A program made the translations under genes and the position numbers. The notes under the pieces were generated by a model. It had not been told where the DNA came from and did not search any database. It was given only the letters and a program-made list of their open reading frames with translations. 64,000 nucleotides of DNA from Dyella sp. OK004 (GTDB lineage Bacteria; Pseudomonadota; Gammaproteobacteria; Xanthomonadales; Rhodanobacteraceae): positions 248,001-312,000 of the forward strand of contig NZ_FOZI01000005.1 of the NCBI RefSeq assembly GCF_900114495.1, written 5' to 3'. Of this stretch, positions 16,593-26,160 are shown in pieces. Within the stretch, counting starts at the first letter, position 1, and the number at the start of each line of letters is the position of its first letter.

Positions 16593-17408
16593 TCAATCCA
16601 ACGGAAGGTGATTCACATAGGGTCCGCGCGCCGCCATGAATGCCATTGGTGTCATTCCGGCGAATTCGCGGAACTCATGCACCAGATGCGCCTGATCGCT
16701 GTAGCCGTTATCGGCGGCTACGCGACTCCAGTCGATCGTATCGACGCGATGTGCTTCCTCCACCACCATGCGGAAGCGCAATAGCCGCGCGTAGCGCTTC
16801 GGCCCCATGCCGATCTGGCGGCGGAACAGTCGGCCGAAGCGATAGTCGGAGAGACCGGTGTCGCGCACCAGGGCACCGATGCGCGCGACGCGCGGTTCGC
16901 GATGCAGTACGGACAAGGCATAGCCTATCGCCTGGTCCAGTTGTGGCAGGTAGATGCGCTCCCGCAGCCAGCGTTCCAGCACGCCGAGTCGCTGCACGGG
17001 GTCGGGCGTATGCAACAGGCGCTCGCGCAGCTGACGCGCGCTGCTGCCGAACATATCCTCCAGGCCGATGTCGCGCTCGATCAGAACACCATGATCCTCG
17101 CCGGTCAGCGCATGCGCGCCGCCGGGACGGAACACCACGCCCATCACACGTACCTGTTCGGCGGTATCGATGATCTGGCTGCGCAGGCAGGGGCCACCGA
17201 TCACCGCCGCCGGCGAGCGTATGCAGGCGCGTGTGGCGTCGTCGCGGTAGACGCGGGTTTCGTTTTCGTGGAGGTTGATGATCAGCGCGGCGCCCGGCGT
17301 CGGCAGCACGCGCTCCAGATGATGCGCGGCTGGCGGCATGTCCCAGTCCCACAGGCGCTCGACCAGGGCATTGAGCGGCGGTGCGGGCAGGGTGGTGCGG
17401 TATCCCAT
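16593..17408 (-). CDS. AraC-family transcriptional regulator (DUF6597-type sensor domain)
   Basis: Protein of 271 residues. The N-terminal half (about 1-140) carries the pattern of the AraC-associated sensor domain DUF6597: PTPGAALIINLHENETRVY and VMGVVFRPGGAHALTG. The C-terminal helix-turn-helix region includes GLSDYRFGRLFRRQIGMGPKRYARLLRF and NGYSDQAHLVHEFREFAGMTP. Ligand and targets are unknown. AGGAG precedes the ATG. It is convergent with the other AraC gene across the long palindrome. Confidence 0.87.
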   Translation of the reverse strand: MGYRTTLPAPPLNALVERLWDWDMPPAAHHLERVLPTPGAALIINLHENETRVYRDDATRACIRSPAAVIGGPCLRSQIIDTAEQVRVMGVVFRPGGAHALTGEDHGVLIERDIGLEDMFGSSARQLRERLLHTPDPVQRLGVLERWLRERIYLPQLDQAIGYALSVLHREPRVARIGALVRDTGLSDYRFGRLFRRQIGMGPKRYARLLRFRMVVEEAHRVDTIDWSRVAADNGYSDQAHLVHEFREFAGMTPMAFMAARGPYVNHLPLD

Positions 17409-17458
17409 CGGCTAGCTCCTCGCGGGCCGCAACAGTCTAGTCCCGTGCCTTGGCCGCG

Positions 17459-19867
17459 TCAGGTTTTCTGCGGCATGGGGGCGTCGGTCGACGGGGGGAT
17501 GGTGCGCACGATCATGTCCTGTGGTGTGGACAGTGGCATGTCGGCCTTGCGCAGCTGATCGATGATCTCGAACAGCAGATCACTCTTCACATTGCTGACA
17601 TCGCGCGGATTGCCCACGTAGGCCGTGCACACAAAGGTCATCGAGCCGCCTTCGAGGTTGTCGAGCTGCACATTCGGCGAAGGCTTTTCCAACGTATTGG
17701 GATGTGCACTCAGTGCGTCGAAGATAATTTTCCGCGTCTTCGATGCGTCAGTGCTCAGCGGCATCGGCAGGCGGATCTGCACGCGCCCCAGCGCGCCAGC
17801 CTGGGTGACGTTGCGCACGTTCTGGGTGATCAGCTGCGAATTGGGCACGATCACAATGGAGCGATCCCACTGCTGGATCTCCGTGGCGCGCACATTGATG
17901 CGTTTGATATCGCCTTCGGCGCCACTGAGGCTCACCCAGTCGCCTACCTTCACCGGCCGCTCGGCGAGCAGAATCAGGCCGGAGATGAAGTTCTGCACGA
18001 TCGCCTGCAGACCGAAACCGATGCCGACAGTCAGCGCACTGGCCACCCAGGTGATGCTCTGCAGATCCACCTTCAGCGCGCCCAGCACCAGCACAAACAC
18101 CAGCACACTGCCGACATAGCCGAGCAGGGTGACGATGGACATCTGCATGCCCGGTTCCAGCGAGGTCTTGGGCAACAGTTCGTGGCCCAGCCAGCGCTTG
18201 ATCAGGCGCATCACCAATGTGCCGACCAGCAGCACCAGCAAGGCGGTGAGGATGTTGCCCGGCACGATGGGCAGGGTGCCGATGGAGCGCACGGCAAACA
18301 GCTTGCCGCCGCGCGTGAGCAACTCTTCCGGACCGGCGCCATAGGGCGCGAGCAACAGCGGCAGCGCCATCAGTAACAGGAAGGCACGCGACAGGCCGGA
18401 CAGCACCACCGCGGCCTGCTCCAGCCGTGCCGGGGTCACGCCGAAGGCTTCCTGGATACGGTTGCCCGCGCGCGAATCCGGCGAGAACAGGGTGGCGAAC
18501 AAGTCGTTGACCAGATGCATCAACAGATACAGCGAGCCCACGATGAAACCGCCGCGCACCATCTGCCGCGCCACGAAGAAGGCAAACGCGATATAGCCGG
18601 TGAGCAGGCCGAGCAGCGAGAGCGCCACGCCGACGAAGGCCGCCGCTACCAGCAGGCCGAACCACAAGGGGCGCTTGGCCGGTGCTTCGCCCGCCGCGAT
18701 CAGCGCGCGCCGCGCACTGCCCATGCGGATCAGCGCGGCCGCGACCAGCGCGGCGATCAACAGGCTGAGCAGACCATTGACCGCCACCGTCGCGGTCAGG
18801 CTGGCGCCGATATGGTGGGTGACCCGTTCGGCCACGCCAAGCAACACGGTGCACCAGGCCAGCAGCCACGGGAACGGATGCAGGCGGCGCGCCAGATCAT
18901 CGGTGATCGCCGGCATGCGCCATGACGGCCGCCCCGCACTCAGCAAGGCACGACCGAGTCCAGCCATGCACGACGTCACTATCGCCAGCCGCACCAGCCC
19001 GAGCGCGAAGTCGCGCAGTTCGTCGTCCAGCGTGTTGTTCCAGTCGATGCCGAGATAGACCAGATAGGCGGCGACGCTATAGGTGAGGGTGGTGCCGAGC
19101 GTGATGAACAGCGCCAGCGCGCTGCGGCGCAGATGCCCAGACGGCATGCGATCGGTGGTGACTTGCACCAGCACGCGCTCCAGCTGCCGTCGCCCCAGCG
19201 CAAGCAGCGCGATCGCGGCGATCAGGCAAAGTATCAGCGGTGTGCGGTTGGGCGATTGCCAGGCCTGGCTCAGCGCGCCGAGCGCATCCGTGCCCAGCAG
19301 TTTCAATCCGGCCCGGTCGTCCGGCACGCTGCGCGACAGCGAGCTCCAGAACGTACCGCTCAGCGGTGACGCTGTGCGCTGGCTGATCTGCGCATCGAAC
19401 AGATCGCGGCGCAGGCCGGCGATCTGCGTGGTCAGCTGCTGCGCTTCCAGGCTGAGCGTCTGCGCCTGCTTGGTCTGTGCATCCAGGTCGGCCTTGGCCT
19501 TGTTGAGCTGCTTGCGCTGGGCGACCACTTCGGCGGCTTCCGGTGGCGCGCCTTTCTCCGGTGCCGGACCGAGCACATCGAGCTTGGCCTTCAACGCATC
19601 GGCCTGTGGTGCGAGGCTGGCGCTGAGCTGGTCGGCCTGCTGCTGCAGTGCCTGCACCTTACCGTGCAGATCCACCAGCACACCGTCGTTGAGCTTGTCG
19701 GTATCGGTGAGCGCCTGCTTGATCTGGTCGAGCTGGCTGTTCAACTGGTCCACGCTGACCGGCGCAGGCTGCGGTGGCACCGTGCCCGAACTGTCCTGGG
19801 CCAGGGCGAGAGAGCTGCAGCCAATGGCCAGCAACAGGATCAGCAGGGAGCGAAGCAGGTTAGACAT
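17459..19867 (-). CDS. Large MscS-family mechanosensitive channel with DUF3772-type N-terminus
   Basis: Protein of 802 residues. It has a signal peptide (about 1-24), then a periplasmic helical region of about 160 residues rich in Gln/Leu coiled-coil patterns (DUF3772 type), about ten membrane segments, and a C-terminal MscS domain. The MscS hallmark is clear: VGIGFGLQAIVQNFISGLILL, AERPVKVGDWVSL, GDIKRINVRATEI and VIVPNSQLITQNVRN. The protein releases solutes on hypo-osmotic shock in the inner membrane. The start at 19867 is used; a start 36 bases upstream is possible. It stands alone, divergent from endonuclease V. Confidence 0.9.
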   Translation of the reverse strand: MSNLLRSLLILLLAIGCSSLALAQDSSGTVPPQPAPVSVDQLNSQLDQIKQALTDTDKLNDGVLVDLHGKVQALQQQADQLSASLAPQADALKAKLDVLGPAPEKGAPPEAAEVVAQRKQLNKAKADLDAQTKQAQTLSLEAQQLTTQIAGLRRDLFDAQISQRTASPLSGTFWSSLSRSVPDDRAGLKLLGTDALGALSQAWQSPNRTPLILCLIAAIALLALGRRQLERVLVQVTTDRMPSGHLRRSALALFITLGTTLTYSVAAYLVYLGIDWNNTLDDELRDFALGLVRLAIVTSCMAGLGRALLSAGRPSWRMPAITDDLARRLHPFPWLLAWCTVLLGVAERVTHHIGASLTATVAVNGLLSLLIAALVAAALIRMGSARRALIAAGEAPAKRPLWFGLLVAAAFVGVALSLLGLLTGYIAFAFFVARQMVRGGFIVGSLYLLMHLVNDLFATLFSPDSRAGNRIQEAFGVTPARLEQAAVVLSGLSRAFLLLMALPLLLAPYGAGPEELLTRGGKLFAVRSIGTLPIVPGNILTALLVLLVGTLVMRLIKRWLGHELLPKTSLEPGMQMSIVTLLGYVGSVLVFVLVLGALKVDLQSITWVASALTVGIGFGLQAIVQNFISGLILLAERPVKVGDWVSLSGAEGDIKRINVRATEIQQWDRSIVIVPNSQLITQNVRNVTQAGALGRVQIRLPMPLSTDASKTRKIIFDALSAHPNTLEKPSPNVQLDNLEGGSMTFVCTAYVGNPRDVSNVKSDLLFEIIDQLRKADMPLSTPQDMIVRTIPPSTDAPMPQKT

Positions 19868-19959
19868 GGCCGGCATCATCCGGGCGCATCCGTGCAGGGT
19901 CAATCAAAACCGCCCGGGCTTTGACGGCTTGTTCAGATGCCGGGCCTCAGCCTGAGCGG

Positions 19960-20673
19960 ATGGACTGGAAAAGCGTGATCGAGTCCGCTCCCGTGTGGCG
20001 CGGCGACGTGGCAGAGGCGCGTGCTGTGCAGAGCGAGCTGGCCGCGCGCGTAAGTCTGGTGGATGACTATCCGCCGCTGCGCGTGATTGCCGGCGTCGAT
20101 GTGGGCTTCGAGGACAGTGGCGCCATCACCCGCGCCGCCGCCGTATTGCTGGATGCGGGCACGCTGGTGCCGATCGCGCAGGTGGTGGCGCGTCTGCCTA
20201 CGTGCATGCCGTACATCCCTGGGTTGCTGTCGTTCCGCGAGTTGCCTGCGGTGTTGCAGGCGCTATCCGGGCTGCCGCAGGTGCCGGATATGGTGTTGGT
20301 GGATGGGCAGGGGATTGCGCATCCGCGTGGGCTGGGTATCGCGGCCCATCTTGGGGTGATCACCGGGCTGCCGACGATTGGTGTGGCGAAGACAATTTTG
20401 GTTGGCAGTCATGCGGCTGTCGGGGAGCGGCGCGGGGATCGTGCTGACCTGGTGTATCAGGGGCGGGTGATCGGCACGGTGTTGCGCAGCAAGGATCGGG
20501 TGAAGCCGTTGATTGTGTCGCCGGGGTATCGGGTGAGTGTGGAAGGGGCGGCGGAGCTGGTGTTGGCTGGGTGTACGCGGTATCGGTTACCGGAGGCTAC
20601 GCGGTGGGCGGATCGGGTGGCGTCGCGGCGTGATCGATCTTCTTCCTTTCCGCTTGGCGATCTGTATAGGTAG
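19960..20673 (+). CDS. nfi: Endonuclease V (deoxyinosine 3'-endonuclease)
   Basis: Protein of 237 residues. The catalytic acidic residues are in place: Asp47 in VIAGVDVGF, Glu94 in SFRELP and Asp115 in LVDGQG. The strand-separating wedge PYIPG is at 84-88, and HPRGLGIAAHLG at 121-132 is the family signature. It cleaves the second phosphodiester 3' to deoxyinosine in deaminated DNA. The last 400 bases of the gene become strongly G+T-rich (runs of GTG, TTG and GGG codons) toward repeat copy 3, unlike the first 200 bases. The C-terminal 20 residues look ragged. Confidence 0.92.
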   Translation: MDWKSVIESAPVWRGDVAEARAVQSELAARVSLVDDYPPLRVIAGVDVGFEDSGAITRAAAVLLDAGTLVPIAQVVARLPTCMPYIPGLLSFRELPAVLQALSGLPQVPDMVLVDGQGIAHPRGLGIAAHLGVITGLPTIGVAKTILVGSHAAVGERRGDRADLVYQGRVIGTVLRSKDRVKPLIVSPGYRVSVEGAAELVLAGCTRYRLPEATRWADRVASRRDRSSSFPLGDLYR

Positions 20674-20675
20674 TT

Positions 20676-21041
20676 CCTGCGGGAGAGTGGGTTGGGGTGA
20701 GGGCTTGGCCCTCGCGACGTCCTTCCCACTTCGTCATCCCTGCGTAGGCAGGGATCCAGTAGTGAAGCACTTCGGTTGTCGCGTCTGCGTGCTCTGGCTC
20801 GCCTGCCGCGGGCTTTCGAACCGCTGCCGCGGTCCGAGTCACTTTCTCTTTGCTGGCCCAAAGAGAAAGTAACCAAAGAGAAATGGCCTGAGAGCAGGCG
20901 GTGTGCTCTGTAGCTGTGCCTTTTCCAGTGTCAGGCGTTGGGATGGTTCTCTTCGAAGTCTGATCGTTATTCCTCATCGAAGCGCAACATCTCCCTCTCC
21001 CCTCCGGGGAGAGGGTTGGGGTGAGGGGTGGGTGCTCGGGG
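20676..21041 (+). repeat. Composite intergenic repeat, copy 3
   Basis: This is the full form: an upstream GGGTGAGGGC segment, a REP stem (ATCCCTGC / GCAGGGAT, about 20735-20754), and the core (about 20778-20948) with the perfect 12-bp hairpin ACTTTCTCTTTG / CAAAGAGAAAGT. A downstream C-rich/G-rich hairpin ends in GGGTGCTCGG. It occupies the 486-base gap between nfi and the ABC transporter. The last 120 bases before that gene show no further structure I can name. Confidence 0.9.
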
Positions 21042-21159
21042 ATGCGTTGCTACTTCGCTGCTTGAGCTCTTGCATCCTTCTAGTTTTGCCCTCAGCTTTT
21101 CTCTCCCTCGACATCTATTTCAGGCACCATGCCGTTCTTGGCATGGCGGGAGCGCCGCG

Positions 21160-23010
21160 ATGATTTTCCGTTGGTTTGAATCGCTCATCGATGCTTTCAA
21201 GGAGCCGGTGGATGGGATGCCGCCGCAGTCGGTGTGGCGTTTTTACGTGTTTTATCTGCGCCAGGTGTGGCCGGTGTTTGCGGCGGCGATCGTGGTGGGT
21301 TTTGGTGTGGCGATTGTTGAGGTGTCGCTGTTCGGGTTTATCGGCAGCATTGTCGATATGGCGAAAGGGGTGCCGACGGCGGATTTCTTCCAGAAGCATG
21401 GGAATGAGTTGCTGTGGATGGGGCTTGTGGCGCTGATCGCACGGCCGGTGTTGATCGGGCTGCATGATTTGCTAGTGAATCAGGCGATCGTGCCGAATCT
21501 CACCAGTCGTATCCGCTGGCAGAACCATCGCTATGTGATCCGCCAGAGTCTGGGGTTTTTCCAGAACGACTACGCGGGGCGCATTGCCAATCGCATCATG
21601 CAGACGGGTGGTTCGCTGCGTGAGTCGGCGGTGCAGATTGTGGATGCGATCTGGTACGTCACCATCTATACCGGCAGCGCCATCGTGATGTTTGCGAAGG
21701 CGGATTTCTGGCTAGCCGCGCCGTTGGTGGTGTGGTTGGTGGCGTATGTCGCCACGCTGGCGTTTTTCGTGCCACGTACCAAGGAGCGTTCCTGGCGGCA
21801 GTCGGAGGCGCGTTCGCGCCTGATGGGGCGCATCGTCGATGGTTACAGCAACATCCTCACGCTCAAGCTGTTCGCGCATACGCGGCGCGAGGAGTCTTAT
21901 GTGGCGGATGCCATGGGCGAGCAGATCAAGCGCATGCGCGCGATGACGCGGCTGACCACGTTGATGGATGCCACCATCACGACGCTCAACGGTTTCCTGA
22001 TTGTCGGCACCTCGGCGCTGGCGATCTGGCTGTGGAGCCAGGGCAAGGTGACGGTGGGCGCGATCGCGCTGAGCACCGGGCTGGTGATCCGCATCAACAA
22101 CATGTCTGGCTGGATCATGTGGGTGGTCAACGGCATCTTCGAGAATGTCGGCACGGTGCAGGACGGCATGGAGACCATCTCGCGTCCGCGCACGGTGCAG
22201 GACAGTGAAGGCGCGATGCCGCTGGAAGTCACCAACGGTGCCGTGCATTTCGACGACATCCATTTCCACTACGGCAAAGAAGGCGGGGTGATCGCCGGCC
22301 TGGCACTGGCCGTGCGTGCGGGCGAGAAGATTGGCTTGGTCGGTCCGTCCGGCGCGGGCAAGTCGACGCTGGTGAACGTGCTGTTGCGTCTGTACGACCT
22401 CGAAGACGGACGCATCCTGATCGATGGTCAGGACATCGCCCACGTCACGCAGGAAAGCCTGCGCTCGCAGATTGGCGTGGTGACGCAGGACACCTCACTG
22501 CTGCATCGTTCGATCCGCGACAACCTGCTCTACGGCAGGCCGGATGCCAGCGAGGCGCAGATCCTTGAGGCGGTGCGCAAGGCGCGCGCCGACGAATTCA
22601 TTCCGCAGCTGGTGGATGGCGAAGGCCGCCATGGCTATGACGCCCACGTCGGCGAGCGCGGCGTGAAACTCAGCGGCGGCCAGCGCCAGCGCATCGCCAT
22701 CGCGCGCGTGCTGTTGAAGGACGCACCGATCCTGGTGCTGGACGAGGCGACGTCAGCGCTGGATTCGGAGGCCGAGGCGGCGATCCAGGACAGCCTGGAG
22801 CTGTTGATGCGCGGCAAGACGGTGATCGCGATTGCGCATCGCTTGTCCACGATTGCGCGGATGGATCGATTGGTGGTGATGGACAAGGGGCATGTGGTGG
22901 AGACCGGCACGCATGCGGAGTTGATTGCGCATGGTGGGTTGTATGCGCGGTTGTGGAGGCGGCAGACGGGTGGGTTTGTGGCGGCGGAGGATGATTCAGT
23001 TGTCGCCTGA
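21160..23010 (+). CDS. ABC exporter, fused permease and ATPase (MsbA-like)
   Basis: Protein of 616 residues. An N-terminal ABC exporter transmembrane domain (about 20-330, six membrane helices) is followed by a nucleotide-binding domain with Walker A GPSGAGKST at 395-403, signature LSGGQ near 504-508, Walker B ILVLDEAT near 525-532 and the H-loop AHRLST. It is a half-transporter that must dimerise to export a lipid, peptide or drug across the inner membrane; the substrate is not readable. The start at 21160 follows GGGAG. Codons at both ends of the gene are G+T-rich while the middle is not, in step with repeat copies 3 and 4 on its flanks. Confidence 0.88.
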   Translation: MIFRWFESLIDAFKEPVDGMPPQSVWRFYVFYLRQVWPVFAAAIVVGFGVAIVEVSLFGFIGSIVDMAKGVPTADFFQKHGNELLWMGLVALIARPVLIGLHDLLVNQAIVPNLTSRIRWQNHRYVIRQSLGFFQNDYAGRIANRIMQTGGSLRESAVQIVDAIWYVTIYTGSAIVMFAKADFWLAAPLVVWLVAYVATLAFFVPRTKERSWRQSEARSRLMGRIVDGYSNILTLKLFAHTRREESYVADAMGEQIKRMRAMTRLTTLMDATITTLNGFLIVGTSALAIWLWSQGKVTVGAIALSTGLVIRINNMSGWIMWVVNGIFENVGTVQDGMETISRPRTVQDSEGAMPLEVTNGAVHFDDIHFHYGKEGGVIAGLALAVRAGEKIGLVGPSGAGKSTLVNVLLRLYDLEDGRILIDGQDIAHVTQESLRSQIGVVTQDTSLLHRSIRDNLLYGRPDASEAQILEAVRKARADEFIPQLVDGEGRHGYDAHVGERGVKLSGGQRQRIAIARVLLKDAPILVLDEATSALDSEAEAAIQDSLELLMRGKTVIAIAHRLSTIARMDRLVVMDKGHVVETGTHAELIAHGGLYARLWRRQTGGFVAAEDDSVVA

Positions 23011-23040
23011 TCCTTTTTGCTCCGGCTCTTTGCTTGATCC

Positions 23041-23330
23041 TTCTCCCTGTGGGAGAAGGTGGCCCGAAGGGTCGGATGAGGGTTCGGTCTCGCGCCATTC
23101 CTCCTACTTCGTCACCCCAGCGTAGGCCGGGGTCCAGTGGCGTTATCGCTCGGTTCTAGCGTCTGCGTGCGCTGGGTCGCCTGCCGCGGGCTTTCGAACC
23201 GCTGCCGCGGTCCGAGTCACTTTCTCTTTGCTGGCCCAAAGAGAAAGTAACCAAAGAGAAATGGCCTGAAGAGCAGGCGGTGTGCTCTGTAGCTACGCCT
23301 TTTCCAGTGTCAGGCGGCGGGATGTTTTCC
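23041..23330 (+). repeat. Composite intergenic repeat, copy 4, with pil upstream region
   Basis: It has an upstream hairpin CTCCCTGTGGGAG, a REP stem (ACCCCAGC / GCCGGGGT, one mismatch, about 23113-23133) and the full-length core (about 23157-23326) with the perfect 12-bp hairpin. There is no downstream C-rich hairpin. The following 270 bases up to the pilV gene must contain the pil promoter, but I could not find a convincing -35/-10 pair or a sigma-54 site there. Confidence 0.88.
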
Positions 23331-23601
23331 TCCGAGCCGTTCCGCCCGGGCCTCGTCGCCACATAGGGGCGGCTACGAGCTCGCTTCGCATTCCCTACTC
23401 AAGCGCAAATAATTGCGTATGTCGCCAGGTGGATTTCGTCTCCGGTCGTCGGTGAACACCTCCCAATCTTGTGATTCACCGCATATTTTCCCTGCCTTCT
23501 CTCTCCGTTCGTCGGGTTTTTGCTGCCGCCTGTCTCATAAACCCTTGCCGTAATTACTTACGATTGTAGGGTTGGCGCAAGCTTTACAGGGGAGACAGGG
23601 G

Positions 23602-24135
23602 ATGCGCGTCGGGTCGCGGCAGCGAGGGGTTTCGCTGATTGAGGTGTTGATGGCGGTGCTGATTTTCAGCATCGGTCTGATTGGGCTGGCCGGGTTGCTG
23701 GTGATGGCGGCGCGGTCGAATCAGGCGGCGTATCTGCGCACGCAGGTGACGTTTCTGGCTGGGAGCATGGCGGATCGCATGCGCGCCAATCCGGTGGCGG
23801 TGTGGAACGGGGCTTACAACGACATCAACTATCCGGTGACCACGGCGAAGAGCTGTGACGCCGCCGCGGCTTGTACGCCGGCGGAAGTGGCGGCGCGCGA
23901 CAAGTTTGCCTGGAGCAGTCTGCTGAGCGCTGCGGTGCCGGGGCCCAAGGCGACCATCCAGTGCACTGGCCGTGATGCGGTGGGTTTCGCGCTGACGAAC
24001 GACCACATCAATATGCGGCCGCCTTATGGCGGCAATTGCGTGATGCGTATCCAGTGGCAGGAGCGCAAGGCGGGCGACAAGGGCGCCAACAGTGAATCGG
24101 CGCAGCAGACGTTTGCCTGGGAGTTCCAGCCATGA
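23602..24135 (+). CDS. pilV: Type IV pilus minor pilin / modification protein PilV
   Basis: Protein of 177 residues with a short leader and the class III prepilin signal QRGVSLIEVLMA: PilD cleaves after Gly and Glu5 of the mature protein is present. A hydrophobic helix of about 20 residues follows (VLIFSIGLIGLAGLLVMA). Next comes the PilV-typical SNQAAYLRTQVTFLAGSMADRMRANP. It is a minor pilin in the priming complex at the pilus tip. The ATG follows GGGGAGAC. It is first in a six-gene operon. Its first codons are G+T-rich next to repeat copy 4. Confidence 0.92.
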   Translation: MRVGSRQRGVSLIEVLMAVLIFSIGLIGLAGLLVMAARSNQAAYLRTQVTFLAGSMADRMRANPVAVWNGAYNDINYPVTTAKSCDAAAACTPAEVAARDKFAWSSLLSAAVPGPKATIQCTGRDAVGFALTNDHINMRPPYGGNCVMRIQWQERKAGDKGANSESAQQTFAWEFQP

Positions 24136-25445
24136 AGGTCGTTCGTACACTTGGCGCCGGCCAGGCTGGTCTGACCCTGATTGAGTTGATGGTGGCGATG
24201 GTGCTGGGGCTGATTGTGGCAGCCGGCATCATCACCGTGTTTCTCTCCACTTCCAGCAGCCATCGCGTGCAAACGCAGCTGGCGCGCTTGCAGGAGGATG
24301 GCCGCTTCGCCATCACGCGGTTGGTCACGGACCTGCGCATGGCGAACGGGCAGTACTGCAGTAATTCCGGTGGCGTGAACACGGAGGGCGGCGGCATTTA
24401 TCTGTCGCAGTTGCGTGCGCCGATGGTGCAGGCTGACAACTTGATGGGCGCGCTGCATGACGTGAGCACGCCGTGGGGCACGGATCCTTATCCGGCCAAA
24501 CCGAGCGAGCCGTACAGCTTCCCGTCGTTTCTCTCGATGCGCGGCTATCAGTGCGGCAAGTCCTCGTGCACGCCGACGGTGCCTGATGGTCTGCCCGCTA
24601 TCGGCAAGAACGTGGATGACCGCGTGGCCGGTTCCGGTGTGCTGACACTGCGTTATCTGGATGCATCGGGTGGCTGGGCGCTGGGCGGCAGCAGCACGAT
24701 GGTTGCCAATGATGACGGGACAGTGCATCACGTCTCGATCAGTCCGGGTACCGGCGAACCGGCGATCGACAAAGATCACTACCAGGCCGGCGATCTGATG
24801 ATGCTGGCCGACTGCTCGAACGGCCAGATCTTCGCGGCTAATCTGCAAGAGACCAACCAGTTCTATCCGGACGCCGTCGACACCGGCAACAACCTGGCGA
24901 TGCCGGTGGCGCAGCAACCGTTGTCCGCGCCGCGCCTGTTCAACTTCACCCGCGATTTCAAGACGGTCACTTACTTCCTGCGTGTGGTCGATCTCGGCGA
25001 TGGCCGCACCACCGGTGCGTTGACGCGCCGGGTCAACGGCGAAACCAGCGAAATCGTGCGCGGCGTCGAGCGGCTGGATTTCCTCTACGGCGTGGAAGAT
25101 GCCAACGGCGCAACGCGGTTCCTTACCGCCGATCAGGTCGACGACCGTGCCGCCGGCACCATCGCCTGCCCGCCGCCGGCACCGAATCCGCTGGGCGACG
25201 ACTACGGCTGCCTGTGGCGTGCGGTGAAGAACATCGAAGTGCATCTGCTGATGAACGGCCAGCAGATCAACGGCGTGCTGACCGGCAACGAGACGCGCTA
25301 CGCCTACGGCATCGACGGCAACAGCTCGCCACAGCTGCCGGACGACGCGAGCAGGGCGATCAAGCCGGCGGATCAAGGTTTCGACAACCGCATGTTGCGG
25401 CGCGAGTTCAACGCGCTGGTCGCGGTGCGCAATTACAACCCCTGA
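24132..25445 (+). CDS. pilW: Type IV pilus assembly protein PilW
   Basis: Protein of 437 residues with the prepilin motif AGLTLIELMVAMVLGLIVAA near the N-terminus, so it is a PilD substrate with Glu5. Then comes a long C-terminal globular part typical of PilW (RLQEDGRFAITRLVTDLRMANG, SEIVRGVERLDFLYGVED). It belongs to the minor pilin set that initiates pili and holds PilY1 at the tip. Its ATG overlaps the pilV stop by four bases (ATGA), so translation is coupled. Confidence 0.92.
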   Translation: MKVVRTLGAGQAGLTLIELMVAMVLGLIVAAGIITVFLSTSSSHRVQTQLARLQEDGRFAITRLVTDLRMANGQYCSNSGGVNTEGGGIYLSQLRAPMVQADNLMGALHDVSTPWGTDPYPAKPSEPYSFPSFLSMRGYQCGKSSCTPTVPDGLPAIGKNVDDRVAGSGVLTLRYLDASGGWALGGSSTMVANDDGTVHHVSISPGTGEPAIDKDHYQAGDLMMLADCSNGQIFAANLQETNQFYPDAVDTGNNLAMPVAQQPLSAPRLFNFTRDFKTVTYFLRVVDLGDGRTTGALTRRVNGETSEIVRGVERLDFLYGVEDANGATRFLTADQVDDRAAGTIACPPPAPNPLGDDYGCLWRAVKNIEVHLLMNGQQINGVLTGNETRYAYGIDGNSSPQLPDDASRAIKPADQGFDNRMLRREFNALVAVRNYNP

Positions 25446-25491
25446 GGCGGGCGCCTTGCGCGCTCCCGCCCGTTAGCGAGTGGAGTTTCCG

Positions 25492-26145
25492 ATGTCGAAG
25501 TCGTATGGCACGCGTGTGTCCCATCGTTCGCGGCAGCAGCGCGGCGTGGTGTTGGTGGTGGCGCTGATCTTCCTGCTGCTGCTGACGATCTTGGCGATCA
25601 GCGCTTCCGGGCACTCGCTGTTGCAAGAGCGCATGGCCGGCGGCCTGCGCAATGCGCAGCAGGCCGAGCTTGCCGCCGAGACCGCATTGCGTGGCGCCGA
25701 ATGGCGTCTATGGAAAGCAGGCAGCGACGGTTCGGTCAATTGCGGCACCACCGTGATCACCGATTGCTACGTACACGACCCGTCCAGCCCGATCACCACC
25801 GTGGTGGCGTTCCGCACCAAGACCGGCTGGGTGACCGATGGCGCTACCGAATACAAGGGCAACAGCGGCGACTACGACTACACCACGCTGTCGAGCAGCA
25901 CGCTCAAGGCGAGCGAGCGCGAGGTGGCGGTGCTGGCGAAGAACCCGCTCTACATCATCGAAGACCTTGGCCCGGAGTTGCCGCCTGGCACCGGTCCCAG
26001 CCATGAATCGGGCGTCACCAGCAGCACCGGCACCGGCCCGTCCAATACGGGGCGCCACGTTTATCGCATCACCGCGCGCGCCACCGGTGGCAACGAGAAC
26101 ACCGTGCGCATGGTGGAAAGCACATTTGCCGCTAAGGGCAATTGA
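25492..26145 (+). CDS. pilX: Type IV pilus assembly protein PilX
   Basis: Protein of 217 residues. The N-terminus has RQQRGVVLVVALIFLLLLTIL, a PilX-type pilin helix in which the usual Glu5 is absent, as is common in PilX. This is followed by HSLLQERMAGGLRNAQQAELAAETALRGAEW. The C-terminal part is rich in Ser/Thr/Gly. It is a minor pilin of the priming complex. The ATG is preceded by GGAG and lies 46 bases after the pilW stop. Confidence 0.88.
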   Translation: MSKSYGTRVSHRSRQQRGVVLVVALIFLLLLTILAISASGHSLLQERMAGGLRNAQQAELAAETALRGAEWRLWKAGSDGSVNCGTTVITDCYVHDPSSPITTVVAFRTKTGWVTDGATEYKGNSGDYDYTTLSSSTLKASEREVAVLAKNPLYIIEDLGPELPPGTGPSHESGVTSSTGTGPSNTGRHVYRITARATGGNENTVRMVESTFAAKGN

Positions 26146-26160
26146 GGATCGGGGGAATCC

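Noticed and set aside
16218-16784. Small frames across the long palindrome that look alike on the two strands
   Set aside because: The likeness follows from the inverted repeat itself; no start signals or protein features.
23331-23601. A sigma-54 promoter upstream of pilV (GGTTGGCGC region)
   Set aside because: The GG and GC elements do not have the required spacing and the -12 GC is missing.
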